Source: Mesorhizobium temperatum
GTDB lineage: Bacteria; Pseudomonadota; Alphaproteobacteria; Rhizobiales; Rhizobiaceae
Reading direction: 5' to 3'
Length of the DNA stretch: 64,000 bases
NCBI RefSeq assembly: GCF_002284575.1
Contig: NZ_NPKJ01000058.1
Coordinates: 56,372 to 120,371, forward strand
Shown piece after piece: positions 44,287 to 53,435 of the stretch. Under the pieces are notes generated by a model. It searched no databases. It was not told the DNA's origin and saw only the letters and a list, made by a program, of their open reading frames with translations. Both the position numbers and the translations under genes were made by a program. The number at the start of each line of letters is the position of its first letter. Within the stretch, counting starts at the first letter, position 1.

Positions 44287-44307
44287 AGGCTTCTTCCGAA
44301 GGCCGGA

Positions 44308-45348
44308 TCAGTTGCAGACCGGGACGGTGCCCGCTGCCACGCCGGCGCAGACCTCTTCCTTCTTGATCCAGCCCGCGTCGATGACGACGTTGAGATTGTC
44401 CTTGGTGATGGCAATCGGCGTCAGGAACAGCGACTTGACGACATTGCCGCCCGGCGTGGTGAAATCCTTGACGCCCGCAATGTCGGTCATCTGCTTGCCG
44501 TCGGCCAGTTGTGAGGCGATCTCGGCAGCGTTCTTGCCGAGCTCGCGCGCGTCTTTCCACACCGATACGGTCTGCGTGCCGAGCGCGATGCGGTTCAGCG
44601 CGGCATGGTCGCCGTCCTGGCCCGACACCGGGACGGATCCGGCCAAGCCTTGCGCCGTCAGCGCCGCGACGACGCCACCGGCGGTGCCGTCATTGGCGGC
44701 AACCACCGCATCGACCTTGTTGTCGTTGGCGGTCAGGAACTGTTCCATGTTCTTCTGGGCGTTGGCGGGAAGCCAGCCGTCCGTATAGGCCTCGCCGACA
44801 TTCTTGATCTTGCCGCTGTCGATGGCATCCTTGAGCACTTCCATGGAGCCGGCGAACAGGAAATCGGCATTCGGATCGGCGCCCGAGCCCTTGATAAAGA
44901 CGTAATTGCCTTCCGGCGCCACCTTGAACACTTCGCGGGCCTGCATGCGGCCGACTTCCTGGTTGTCGAAGGTCAGATAGAACACGTCCTTGTTCTCGAT
45001 CAGCCGATCATAGCCGACGACCGGAATGCCTTCGTCCAGCGCCTTCTGCACCGCCGGCCCGATGGCCGAGGCATCCTGCGCAAGGATGATCAGCGCGTTG
45101 GCGCCCTGCGAGATCAGGCTCTCGACATCGGTCAGCTGCTTTCCGGGATTGGACTGTGCATCGGCGGAAATATACTTGTCGCCGGCTGCCTCGATCGCCG
45201 TCTTCATGGCGGCTTCGTCGGTCTTCCAACGCTCTTCCTGGAAGTTCGACCACGAAACGCCAATGACCTTGTCCTTGGCCTGTGCGACCGACGCGAGCGT
45301 CAGCGACATGGCGACCCCCGCCAGAATGGCGGCTGCGAATCTCTTCAT
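44308..45348 (-). CDS. xylF: D-xylose-type periplasmic binding protein
   Basis: ATG 45348 follows GGGAGGAATATC. 346 residues: signal peptide ending SVAQA, then KVIGVSWSNFQEERWKTDEAAM, the XylF-like opening, and DRLIENKDVFYLTFDNQEVGRMQA. The C-terminal CAGVAAGTVPVC places two Cys that could form a disulfide. A xylose ligand is likely by family but not proven; other pentoses are possible. Confidence 0.8.
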   Translation of the reverse strand: MKRFAAAILAGVAMSLTLASVAQAKDKVIGVSWSNFQEERWKTDEAAMKTAIEAAGDKYISADAQSNPGKQLTDVESLISQGANALIILAQDASAIGPAVQKALDEGIPVVGYDRLIENKDVFYLTFDNQEVGRMQAREVFKVAPEGNYVFIKGSGADPNADFLFAGSMEVLKDAIDSGKIKNVGEAYTDGWLPANAQKNMEQFLTANDNKVDAVVAANDGTAGGVVAALTAQGLAGSVPVSGQDGDHAALNRIALGTQTVSVWKDARELGKNAAEIASQLADGKQMTDIAGVKDFTTPGGNVVKSLFLTPIAITKDNLNVVIDAGWIKKEEVCAGVAAGTVPVCN

Positions 45349-45412
45349 GATATTCCTCCCTGCGCCGCGTACGGCACGACCAACTGGCCCGAAGGCCGGC
45401 ACAAAGGCCCTA

Positions 45413-45433
45413 TTTTTTCGAGCCTCGAAAAAA
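45413..45433. promoter_or_regulatory. ROK repressor operator, site 1
   Basis: TTTTTCGAGCCTCGAAAAA, an almost perfect palindrome around the core TTCGAGCCTCGAA, 65-85 bases upstream of xylF. Confidence 0.7.
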
Positions 45434-45496
45434 TACTGGTCCAACGCCGAAGCGCTGTCAACATCAATTCCGATGGATTTTGATGTCCCTGCCGAC

Positions 45497-45517
45497 TTAT
45501 TTCGAGCCTCGGAATAA
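45497..45517. promoter_or_regulatory. ROK repressor operator, site 2
   Basis: ATTTCGAGCCTCGGAAT shares the core TTCGAGCCTCG with site 1, whose centre is 84 bases away, about eight helical turns, which could allow looping. It lies about 100 bases from the ROK repressor start. Confidence 0.7.
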
Positions 45518-45614
45518 ACAATGACAGGGCCCGCTGCTTCTGCGACTATTTGTCGGACATTACCGACGGTTTCCGATTCATGAGCGGCCGCGGCAATAGG
45601 GAGGAAGCAAAAGA

Positions 45615-46862
45615 ATGTCGGTTGGAATCCGTCATGACGATTTGCGCCGGCGCAACCGGGCCATGGTGATTTCGGCGGTACGCCGGGCTGGCCAGCCGTC
45701 GCGGACCGAGATCGCCGCAACCACCGGCCTCAGCCATTCGACCATATCGGCGATCTCTTCCGACCTGATCCAGGAAGGCATCCTGACCGAGATCAAGGCG
45801 AGCGAGACCGTTTCGATGAAACGCGGCCGACCGCAGGTCGGCCTCAGCCTCAATCCGGAAGCCGCTGCGGTATTGGCGGTCGTGTTGTCGCTGAATTTCC
45901 TGTCGGTCGCCGTCATCGACTATGCCGGACAGGTGGTCGCCGAGGAACAGCGCCGGCTGGACACGCTGACCATGTCGCGCGACGAGCTGATCGGCGAATG
46001 TGTCGCCATCGTCCGGCGGCGGCTCGAAGACCCCGACCTCGATGTCCAAAGCGTCGCCCGCATCGCGCTGGCGATCCAGGGCATCACCGATTCGCATGCG
46101 CGCGCCATGTTGTGGTCGCCGATCACGCCGCAGACGAATATCGCCTTCGCCGACATTCTGGAACGCGAGTTCGGCATCCCGGCCATCATGGAGAACGACT
46201 GCAACATGATGGCCGTGGCGCTGCGCTGGCGCGACCCGGATCGCTACCGCGACGATTTCATCGCCATCCTGCTCTCGCACGGCATCGGTATGGGGCTGGT
46301 GCTGAAGGGCGAACTGTTCACCGGCACCCATTCCTCGGGCGGCGAATTCGGCCACATGATTCATCGGCCGGGCGGCGCGCTTTGCCGCTGCGGGCGGCGC
46401 GGCTGCGTCGAGGCCTATGCTGGCAACTACGCCATCTGGCGCAACGCAAGGCAATTGAGCGAGAACGCAGAGCCGGTCGCCGATGTCAGCGACGCCGAGA
46501 TGCGGGCACTGGCGGCCCGGGCGCGCCAGACGGACGGACCGGAGCGCGAAGCCTACCGCAAGGCCGGCGAAGCGCTCGGCTTCGGGCTCGGCAGCCTGTT
46601 CGCGCTGATCGATCCGGCGCCGGTCGCTATGGTCGGCGCCAGCGCTGCCGCCTTCGACCTGATCGAGCCGGCCCTGCGCGAGGCCATCGCCCAGACCGCC
46701 GGCGGGCATCATTCGGGTTCGATTTCCTTCGACACCGAGACGAACGAGCTGCCGCTGATCCGCGAAGGCTGCGCCTTGCGGGCGCTGAGCTTCGTCGACC
46801 AGGAGATTTTCGCGCCGGGCACCCAGGCACGAGCCAGCTCGGTCGGAAAGAACGTGGCTTGA
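45615..46862 (+). CDS. ROK family transcriptional repressor (XylR/NagC-like)
   Basis: 415 residues. The N-terminal helix-turn-helix (SRTEIAATTGLSHSTISAISSDLIQEGIL) distinguishes it from ROK kinases. The sugar-binding domain keeps MENDCNMMAVALRW and the zinc motif CRCGRRGCVEAYAG. Divergent from the xylFHG-like operon with two matching palindromes between, so it is very likely its xylose-responsive repressor. Confidence 0.83.
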   Translation: MSVGIRHDDLRRRNRAMVISAVRRAGQPSRTEIAATTGLSHSTISAISSDLIQEGILTEIKASETVSMKRGRPQVGLSLNPEAAAVLAVVLSLNFLSVAVIDYAGQVVAEEQRRLDTLTMSRDELIGECVAIVRRRLEDPDLDVQSVARIALAIQGITDSHARAMLWSPITPQTNIAFADILEREFGIPAIMENDCNMMAVALRWRDPDRYRDDFIAILLSHGIGMGLVLKGELFTGTHSSGGEFGHMIHRPGGALCRCGRRGCVEAYAGNYAIWRNARQLSENAEPVADVSDAEMRALAARARQTDGPEREAYRKAGEALGFGLGSLFALIDPAPVAMVGASAAAFDLIEPALREAIAQTAGGHHSGSISFDTETNELPLIREGCALRALSFVDQEIFAPGTQARASSVGKNVA

Positions 46863-47037
46863 ATTCGAAGGCAGGGATCCCCGGATCGCGACTTGGGGAT
46901 GTGTTGAGATTCAGGTCAGGCCGAGTCGAGAACAGTGGGTTCCGAGAACCGGAGCAGAGCGTACTTTACTTTTGGGCACGTGAGCAGCGGAAGCGCAGGA
47001 AGCCGCCGGTGGCAGGCCGGCATCACTTGAATATCAG
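46863..47037. other. gap between the ROK repressor and phoB
   Basis: 175 bases between the convergent repressor and phoB genes; no gene and no clear terminator seen. Confidence 0.4.
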
Positions 47038-47727
47038 CTAGTCTTCCCTGATCGCATAGCCCGCGCCGCGGATGGTGCGAATGACATCGGGCATGCGACC
47101 ATTGTTGACCGCCTTGCGCAACCGTCCGACATGGACATCCACCGTGCGCTCGTCGATGTAGATCGTCTCGCCCCAGACATTGTCTAGCAACTGGCTGCGC
47201 GAGAAGACCCGACCCGGGTGCCGCATCATGAATTCGAGCAGCCGGAATTCGGTTGGCCCGAGCCGGATCTCGCTCTTCTTGCGATAGACCCTGTGCGATT
47301 CGCGATCGAGCACGATGTCGCCGACCTTAAGCACGCTGGACAGCACTTCGGGCTTGGCGCGGCGCAGCAGCGCCTTGACCCTGGCCATGAATTCCGGCGT
47401 CGAGAACGGCTTGACCAGATAGTCGTCGGCTCCGGTGGAAAGGCCGCGCACCCGGTCGCTCTCCTCGCCGCGCGCGGTCAGCATGATGATCGGCAGCCGC
47501 TCGGTTTCGGGACGCACCCGAAGGCGCCTGCAAAGTTCGATGCCGGAAACCGCCGGCACCATCCAGTCGAGCACCAGAAGATCGGGCACGTTTTCCTGCA
47601 GCCGGATTTCGGCCTCGTCGCCGCGCGTCACCACCTCGACCTGATAACCTTCGGATTCCAGATTGTAACGGAGGAGGACGCCCAGCGGCTCTTCATCCTC
47701 CACCACCATGATGCGCGGCGCGATCAT
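47038..47727 (-). CDS. phoB: phosphate regulon response regulator PhoB
   Basis: 229 residues, OmpR family. Receiver: IMVVEDEEPLGVLLRYNLE, phospho-acceptor in LLVLDWMVPAVSGIELC, Lys in DDYLVKPFSTPEFMARV. DNA-binding domain from EIRLGPTEFRLLEFMM to VIRTIRGAGYAI, with the recognition helix around ERTVDVHVGRLRKAV. Last gene of the pst operon, 16 bases after phoU. It binds Pho boxes such as the one in front of pstS, so the operon is self-activating. Confidence 0.93.
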   Translation of the reverse strand: MIAPRIMVVEDEEPLGVLLRYNLESEGYQVEVVTRGDEAEIRLQENVPDLLVLDWMVPAVSGIELCRRLRVRPETERLPIIMLTARGEESDRVRGLSTGADDYLVKPFSTPEFMARVKALLRRAKPEVLSSVLKVGDIVLDRESHRVYRKKSEIRLGPTEFRLLEFMMRHPGRVFSRSQLLDNVWGETIYIDERTVDVHVGRLRKAVNNGRMPDVIRTIRGAGYAIRED

Positions 47728-47743
47728 CGGCCGGTCACTCCTG

Positions 47744-48451
47744 TCATGTCGCCGGCGCCGACATCGTCGTTTCGTCTAGCTTCGGGCGATCCGCCGGCAA
47801 TTGCTGCCCGGTCACGACAAAGTAGGCGTTTTCGGCGATGTTGGTGACATGATCGCCGATACGCTCGAGATTCTTGGCGCAGAACAGAAGATGCGTGCAG
47901 GCGGTGATGTTACGCGGATCCTCCATCATGTAGGTCAGCAGTTCGCGAAAAACCGCCGTGTATTTCACGTCGATCTTCTGGTCGTCGGCGCGCAGTTCTT
48001 TCAACGCGCCGGCATTGCGCGACACATAGTGCTCGATCACGCCGCGGAGCTGCACAAGAACGAGATCCGCCATAGCGTCGATACCGTGCGACAGATTACG
48101 CGGCGTGGCGCTCTGCCCGACTGCGCTGACCCGCTTGGCTATGTTCTTGGCCAGGTCGCCGATGCGCTCGAGATCGCCGGCCATGCGGATTGCGCCAACC
48201 ACGGCGCGCAGATCTTGCGCCATCGGCTGCCGCTTGGCGATCAGCGTGATCGCACTATCGTCGAGTTCGCGCTGCCGCGCATCCATGATGGCGTCGTCCG
48301 AGACGACGCGCTGCGCCATCGCATTGTCTGACGCAAGCAACGCGCGGATCGAGGCTGCGACCATCGCGGCGGCGAGCTCGTCCATGTCGCGGATCAGCCT
48401 GTCGATGTGCTCCAGTTCCTCGTCGAAAGATGCGACGGTGTGTTCACCCAT
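47744..48451 (-). CDS. phoU: PhoU phosphate signalling regulator
   Basis: 235 residues, all-helical, in two three-helix PhoU repeats. Metal-binding stretches of the E(D)xxxD type are seen in the first repeat (DLERIGDLAKNIAKR) and in the second (NLERIGDHVTNIAENAYF). It couples the Pst transporter to the PhoR kinase. It lies between pstB and phoB. Confidence 0.93.
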   Translation of the reverse strand: MGEHTVASFDEELEHIDRLIRDMDELAAAMVAASIRALLASDNAMAQRVVSDDAIMDARQRELDDSAITLIAKRQPMAQDLRAVVGAIRMAGDLERIGDLAKNIAKRVSAVGQSATPRNLSHGIDAMADLVLVQLRGVIEHYVSRNAGALKELRADDQKIDVKYTAVFRELLTYMMEDPRNITACTHLLFCAKNLERIGDHVTNIAENAYFVVTGQQLPADRPKLDETTMSAPAT

Positions 48452-48489
48452 GATACTGTCCTCGTGTTCGAAATTCGCCGCCGGACTGC

Positions 48490-49305
48490 TCAGCCGAACC
48501 GGCCGGTGATGTAGTCCTGGGTGCGCTTGTCGTCGGGGTTGGTGAACATCTTGTCGGTCGCGCCCTCCTCGACCAGATAGCCGAGATGGAACATCGCCGT
48601 GCGTTGCGACACGCGCGCTGCCTGCTGCATCGAATGAGTGACGATGACGATCGTGTAGTTCTGGCGCAGTTCGTCAATCAGTTCCTCGACGCGGGCGGTG
48701 GCGATCGGATCGAGCGCCGAGCAGGGCTCGTCCATCAGGATGACTTCAGGCGACACCGCGATGGCGCGAGCGATGCACAGGCGCTGCTGCTGGCCACCGG
48801 AAAGGCCAGTGCCCGACTCGAGCAAGCGATCCTTGACCTCGTTGAACAGGCCGGCCTTCTTCAGGCTCGATTCCACGATGCCATCCAGCTCGGCCTTGCT
48901 CCTGGCCAGGCCGTGAATGCGCGGACCGTAGGCGACGTTTTCGTAGATCGACTTCGGAAACGGGTTCGGCTTCTGGAACACCATGCCGACGCGAGCTCGC
49001 AGCTCGACGACATCGATTTTCGGGTCGTAAACATCCTCGCCGTCGAGCGTGATCTTGCCGCTCACCCGCGCGATGTCGATCGTGTCGTTCATTCGGTTCA
49101 GGCAACGCAGGAAGGTCGACTTGCCACAGCCCGATGGGCCGATCAACGCCGTCACCTGGTTCTCGCGGACATCGAGATCCACGTCGAACAGAGCTCGCTT
49201 CTCGCCGTAATGAACAGAGACCTTTTCGCCCTTCATCTTGATCGAAGGCTCGTTGGTTCCGCTACTCAGTTTCTGTTCGACGCTGGCTTCCGTCATGATG
49301 TTCAT
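48490..49305 (-). CDS. pstB: phosphate ABC transporter ATPase PstB
   Basis: 271 residues: Walker A GPSGCGKSTFLRCLNRMND, the family-specific VGMVFQKPNPFPKSIYENVAYGPRIHG, signature GLSGGQQQRLCIARA, Walker B VILMDEPCSALDPIAT, and the C-terminal DYITGRFG. It powers high-affinity phosphate import with PstCA. Confidence 0.95.
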   Translation of the reverse strand: MNIMTEASVEQKLSSGTNEPSIKMKGEKVSVHYGEKRALFDVDLDVRENQVTALIGPSGCGKSTFLRCLNRMNDTIDIARVSGKITLDGEDVYDPKIDVVELRARVGMVFQKPNPFPKSIYENVAYGPRIHGLARSKAELDGIVESSLKKAGLFNEVKDRLLESGTGLSGGQQQRLCIARAIAVSPEVILMDEPCSALDPIATARVEELIDELRQNYTIVIVTHSMQQAARVSQRTAMFHLGYLVEEGATDKMFTNPDDKRTQDYITGRFG

Positions 49306-49317
49306 ATCCTCTACTCC

Positions 49318-50931
49318 TTACCAGCGCCGCTCGAAGCGCCTGCGCAGTATCACCGCGATGGCATTCATAATGACCAAAAACACCAGCAAAATCAAAATCG
49401 CCGCCGAAGTCTTCTGCTGGAATCCCGCTTCCGGAAAATCGGCCCACATGAATATCTGCACCGGCAGGATTGTCGCGGGATCGGTGAAGCCGCCGGGAAT
49501 GTCGACGATGAAGGCGACCATGCCGATCATCAGCAACGGCGCGGTTTCGCCCAGCGCATGCGCCATTCCGAGGATGGTGCCGGTCATGATACCCGGCATC
49601 GCCAGCGGCAGGACGTGATGGAACACAGTCTGGACCTTGGACGCTCCGATGCCAAGTGCTGCCTCGCGGATCGACGGTGGCACAGCGCGCAGCGAAGCGC
49701 GCGAGGCGATAATGATGATCGGCAGGGTCATCAGCGCCAGCACCATACCGCCGACCACCGGGGCCGAGCGCGGCATGCCGAAGAAATTCAGGAATACGGC
49801 AAGTCCAAGCAGGCCGAAGACGATCGAAGGCACCGCTGCCAGATTGTTGATATTCACTTCGATGATCGTCGTCAGCCGGTTCTTGGGGGCAAATTCCTCA
49901 AGATAGATCGCCGCCGAAACGCCGATCGGGAAGGCGATGGCGAGCGTAACGATCATGGTCAGGAACGATCCGACGACCGCGCCCCAGACACCGGCCAGTT
50001 CCGGCTCGCGGCTTGCGCCGGTGAAGAAGAAGATCGAGTTAAACCGGCTTTCGATCAGGCCGGCGCTCTTCAGCGTGTCGAGCCAGACGATCATCTTGTC
50101 GGAAATCTTTCGCGATGCTTCCGGCGTGTCGATGACGCGCAGGAATGCCTGGCCGCTCGCGGCGGGCGCCGTGCTGTCCAGCGCCTCGATCACCGTGCCC
50201 TTTGCGACCGCCGTCCCGCTGGCCCCAGGCGACAGCGCGGTCAGCTTGACGGTACCGCCATTGAACGCGACCAGCAGCGACGATGCGCCGCTCGTCAGCG
50301 TGAGCATACCGTTTTCGCCCTCGGTCGCACCATGGCCACGCGCCAGCGTCAACATGGCGTCGTCGCCGAAGGTCAGATCGATGTCGCCGCTGGTTTCCGA
50401 AGGCGTGACGCTTGTCGAAATCGCTTCGTCCGAACCGACGTCGGCAAGCAACCCCTTGAGATAAAGGTCGGCAAAATCGTCAAGTGGAACCGCATAGTCC
50501 ACCGTTCCTCCGAGCATCCCCGGATCAGCCGCAATATCTTTGCGCAGGAAGACGCCTGTGCCGGTGGAAATCAGTCCGCGCAGCAGGCGCTTGTCCTGAC
50601 GGCTCGTCACATCAGGAAATTTTGCCGTAAGCGCTTCCTGAGCGATGGCGTCATAGTTGGCGGCGTCGAGTTTCGCCGGGTCGACCTTGGCCGCCGAAAG
50701 ATCGATCGGCAGCGTCAGATAGTTCTGCCGCAGCGCCGGGATCGCCTGCGTGACGATCGTCGACAGGAGCAGCACAAGGAATAAGCCGGCCAACGCGACG
50801 GCTGCGGCGCCAAGCCATTTGAACCACGTTTCAGTGCGGTAACGACCTTTCAGCCGCACCTTCGCGGCATCGTCGGTATGAATGCTGACCGGCCGTCCGA
50901 CGGCGCCGAATGACGAGATCGCATTAGTCAT
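49318..50931 (-). CDS. pstA: phosphate ABC permease PstA, long form
   Basis: Start at ATG 50931, eight bases inside pstC, giving about 537 residues, nearly twice enteric PstA. After one N-terminal span comes a ~300-residue periplasmic region (the alphaproteobacterial N-terminal extension), then the permease domain with PIGVSAAIYLEEFAPKNR and the ATPase-contact loop EAALGIGASKVQTVFHHVLP. The extension may contact PstS or sense the periplasm; function unknown. Confidence 0.92.
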   Translation of the reverse strand: MTNAISSFGAVGRPVSIHTDDAAKVRLKGRYRTETWFKWLGAAAVALAGLFLVLLLSTIVTQAIPALRQNYLTLPIDLSAAKVDPAKLDAANYDAIAQEALTAKFPDVTSRQDKRLLRGLISTGTGVFLRKDIAADPGMLGGTVDYAVPLDDFADLYLKGLLADVGSDEAISTSVTPSETSGDIDLTFGDDAMLTLARGHGATEGENGMLTLTSGASSLLVAFNGGTVKLTALSPGASGTAVAKGTVIEALDSTAPAASGQAFLRVIDTPEASRKISDKMIVWLDTLKSAGLIESRFNSIFFFTGASREPELAGVWGAVVGSFLTMIVTLAIAFPIGVSAAIYLEEFAPKNRLTTIIEVNINNLAAVPSIVFGLLGLAVFLNFFGMPRSAPVVGGMVLALMTLPIIIIASRASLRAVPPSIREAALGIGASKVQTVFHHVLPLAMPGIMTGTILGMAHALGETAPLLMIGMVAFIVDIPGGFTDPATILPVQIFMWADFPEAGFQQKTSAAILILLVFLVIMNAIAVILRRRFERRW

Positions 50932-52312
50932 ATTGCTCTCGGTATTTCTGGACGACGCGCAAAGCGACGATGTTGAGGGTAAGCGTGATGCAGAACAGCA
51001 CCAGGCCGAGTGCGAAGGCTGCAAGCGTCTTGGCGCTGTCGAATTCCTGATCGCCCACAAGCAGCGTCACGATCTGTACGGTCACGGTGGTGACCGCTTC
51101 GAGCGGGTTGGCCGTGAGGTTTGCCGCCAGCCCCGCCGCCATGACCACGATCATTGTTTCGCCGATTGCGCGGCTGACGGCAAGCAGCATCGCCGAAACG
51201 ATGCCCGGAAGGGCAGCGGGAAGGACCACCTTGCGGATGGTTTCCGACTTGGTCGCACCGAGGCCGGCGGAACCGTCTCTCAGGGATTGCGGAACGGCAT
51301 TGATCACATCGTCGGAAAGCGAGGAAACGAAGGGAATGATCATGATACCCATGACCACGCCTGCGGCGAGCGCGGATTCGGACGCGACGTTGAGGCCCAG
51401 GCTTTCGCCGATACCGCGGAAGTAGGGCGCAACCGTCAGCGCGGCGAAGAAGCCGTAGACGACGGTCGGAATGCCGGCGAGGATTTCCAGTACCGGCTTT
51501 GCGATCGCGCGGACGCTTTTGGAGGCGTAATCCGAAAGGTAGATGGCAGCCATCAGCCCGATAGGCGCAGCCACCAGCATGGCGATGAAGGTGATGAGCA
51601 ACGTGCCGGCAAAGAGCGGCACCATGCCAAAAATATCCTGGTTGACCGCCCCGGCTTCCGTTCCGGCGCCGGTGAAGGCGCTCTGCGGCGACCAATGCGT
51701 GCCGAACAGGAACTTATAGAATGGCACCTGTTGGAAGAACCGCAAGGACTCGAAGATAAGCGACAGGACGATGCCGATCGTCGTCAGGATCGCGACCACC
51801 GAACAGGCGATCAAGAATGCGCGAAGAACGCGCTCGACCACGTGGCGCGCCCGGTAGGCCTGTGCGATACGCGAATAGGCCCAGTAAAATCCGGACGCGG
51901 AAAGCACGAGCGCGACGGCCCAGATGATCCAGGTGCTGGTCGTATGGATCGATTTGTAGACGGCCGCGGCCGCCTCTTTCGCCGGATCGGCGAAGCCGAC
52001 AAGCCCGCCAAAGGCCATCGCGCGAGCGTCCCGGATGAAAGCTTCGACCTGAGGAACGCCCATTCCCGACAACTCGGAGGAGAAGCGGTCGGCAATGATC
52101 GACGATTCAATTCCCGGCGTCACCAGCGACCACAACACGATCGCAAGCAGCGCGGGACCGGCAGCAAAAAGCGCCAGAAACATGCCATGTTGGCCAGGCA
52201 GCGAATGCAGTCGCGCGACGTCGCCATTGACACTGGCAATGGCGCGTGTCCGGCCGATCCAATAGGCGGCTGCGGCCAGAACCAACAGAAGAACAACGAG
52301 ATAACCGACCAT
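50924..52312 (-). CDS. pstC: phosphate ABC permease PstC, long form
   Basis: 462 residues, longer than the ~320 of E. coli because of an N-terminal membrane/periplasmic region like that in PstA. The permease part has AAPIGLMAAIYLSDYAS and the ATPase-contact loop DGSAGLGATKSETIRKVVLP. Second gene of the operon; its end overlaps pstA. Confidence 0.93.
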   Translation of the reverse strand: MVGYLVVLLLVLAAAAYWIGRTRAIASVNGDVARLHSLPGQHGMFLALFAAGPALLAIVLWSLVTPGIESSIIADRFSSELSGMGVPQVEAFIRDARAMAFGGLVGFADPAKEAAAAVYKSIHTTSTWIIWAVALVLSASGFYWAYSRIAQAYRARHVVERVLRAFLIACSVVAILTTIGIVLSLIFESLRFFQQVPFYKFLFGTHWSPQSAFTGAGTEAGAVNQDIFGMVPLFAGTLLITFIAMLVAAPIGLMAAIYLSDYASKSVRAIAKPVLEILAGIPTVVYGFFAALTVAPYFRGIGESLGLNVASESALAAGVVMGIMIIPFVSSLSDDVINAVPQSLRDGSAGLGATKSETIRKVVLPAALPGIVSAMLLAVSRAIGETMIVVMAAGLAANLTANPLEAVTTVTVQIVTLLVGDQEFDSAKTLAAFALGLVLFCITLTLNIVALRVVQKYREQYD

Positions 52313-52352
52313 GATTCGGGACGTCCCCTCGACCGCCGGTCATTCACCGGCT

Positions 52353-52383
52353 CAAAGCACGGGACCTATGGTCCCGCGCTTTG
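52353..52383 (-). promoter_or_regulatory. hairpin between pstS and pstC
   Basis: AAAGCGCGGGACC-ATA-GGTCCCGTGCTTT on the minus strand, a strong stem without a T-run. It fits a processing or stabilising structure that leaves more pstS than pstCAB message. Confidence 0.6.
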
Positions 52384-52430
52384 TGCTTTAGAATATGAGG
52401 GTCAGAGCGGTACGCTCGGACCCCGAAACA

Positions 52431-53435
52431 TCAGGAGCCCATGCCCTTCAGGGCCTTGGCGTTTTCGGCCCATTTGGCGCGCTCGGCGTCCGGCAGCGGG
52501 ATCAGGCCCTTGTCGGCCAGATAACCATCAGGACCCCATGCAGCCTCCGAGGTGTACTCGGCGATGAACTCCTGCATACCGGGGATGACGCCAACATGCT
52601 CTTTCTTGGCATAGACATAGAGCGAGCGGGAAACGCCGTAATCGCCGGATGCGATGTTCTCGAAGGTCGGCTCGACGCCGTCGATCTTGTGACCCTGCAG
52701 CTTGTCGGCGTTCTGGTCAAGGAACGAGAAGCCAAAGACGCCGAAGGCATTCGGGTTGGCTTCCAGCTTCTGGACGATCAGATTGTCGTTTTCGCCGGCC
52801 TCGACAAAAGCGCCGTCTTCGCGGATCTCGCCGCAGCCCTTTTCGTTAGCCGCCTTCACTTCTTCCTGGCAGGCCGCATCCATGACGAGTTCAACGAAGG
52901 CATCGCGCGTGCCGGATGTCGGCGGCGGGCCAAGCACCTCGATCTTTGTCGCGGGAAGCGACGCATCGACATCCGACCAGTTCTTGTAGGGGTTGGGGAC
53001 GACCTTGCCGTCAACAGCGACGTTCTTGGCGAGCGCCTTGAAAACCTGTTCCTTGGTCAGATCGACGACAGTCCCTGCCTTCGAGTTGGCGAGCACGATG
53101 CCGTCGAAGCCGACCTTGATCTCGACCGGCGTCACGCCGTTTGCCTTGCAGGTCTTAAGTTCGCTGTCCTTGATGGCGCGCGACGCATTGGTGAAGTCAG
53201 CGGTATTTTCGCCGACGCCCTGGCAAAACAGCTTCATGCCGCCGCCGGTGCCAGTCGACTCGACGACCGGGGTCTTGATCTTTCCGCTCTGGCCGAGCTT
53301 TTCAGCGACAGCCGTCGTGAAGGGGAACACTGTGGACGAACCGACGATTTGAATCTGGTCGCGCGCGGCGGCATAACCAGCCGACGCGGCGAGCGCAAGC
53401 GCCGCGGCCGACGCCGTAAGGAGGAATTTCTTCAT
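52431..53435 (-). CDS. pstS: phosphate-binding protein PstS
   Basis: ATG 53435 after AGGAGC. 334 residues: signal peptide ending GYAAA, then IQIVGSSTVFPFTTAVAE and VVESTGTGGGMKLFCQG, the phosphate-binding loops, and PPPTSGTRDAFVELV. Periplasmic first component of the transporter; the Pho box upstream makes it strongly phosphate-repressed. Confidence 0.94.
   Translation of the reverse strand: MKKFLLTASAAALALAASAGYAAARDQIQIVGSSTVFPFTTAVAEKLGQSGKIKTPVVESTGTGGGMKLFCQGVGENTADFTNASRAIKDSELKTCKANGVTPVEIKVGFDGIVLANSKAGTVVDLTKEQVFKALAKNVAVDGKVVPNPYKNWSDVDASLPATKIEVLGPPPTSGTRDAFVELVMDAACQEEVKAANEKGCGEIREDGAFVEAGENDNLIVQKLEANPNAFGVFGFSFLDQNADKLQGHKIDGVEPTFENIASGDYGVSRSLYVYAKKEHVGVIPGMQEFIAEYTSEAAWGPDGYLADKGLIPLPDAERAKWAENAKALKGMGS

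Noticed and set aside
48586..50784. 732-codon open frame on the plus strand
   Set aside because: It is antisense to pstB and pstA, is rich in His/Arg/Gln as expected from reading GC-rich genes backwards, and shows no domain.
50882..52567. 561-codon open frame on the plus strand
   Set aside because: Antisense to pstA, pstC and pstS; shadow composition and no motif.
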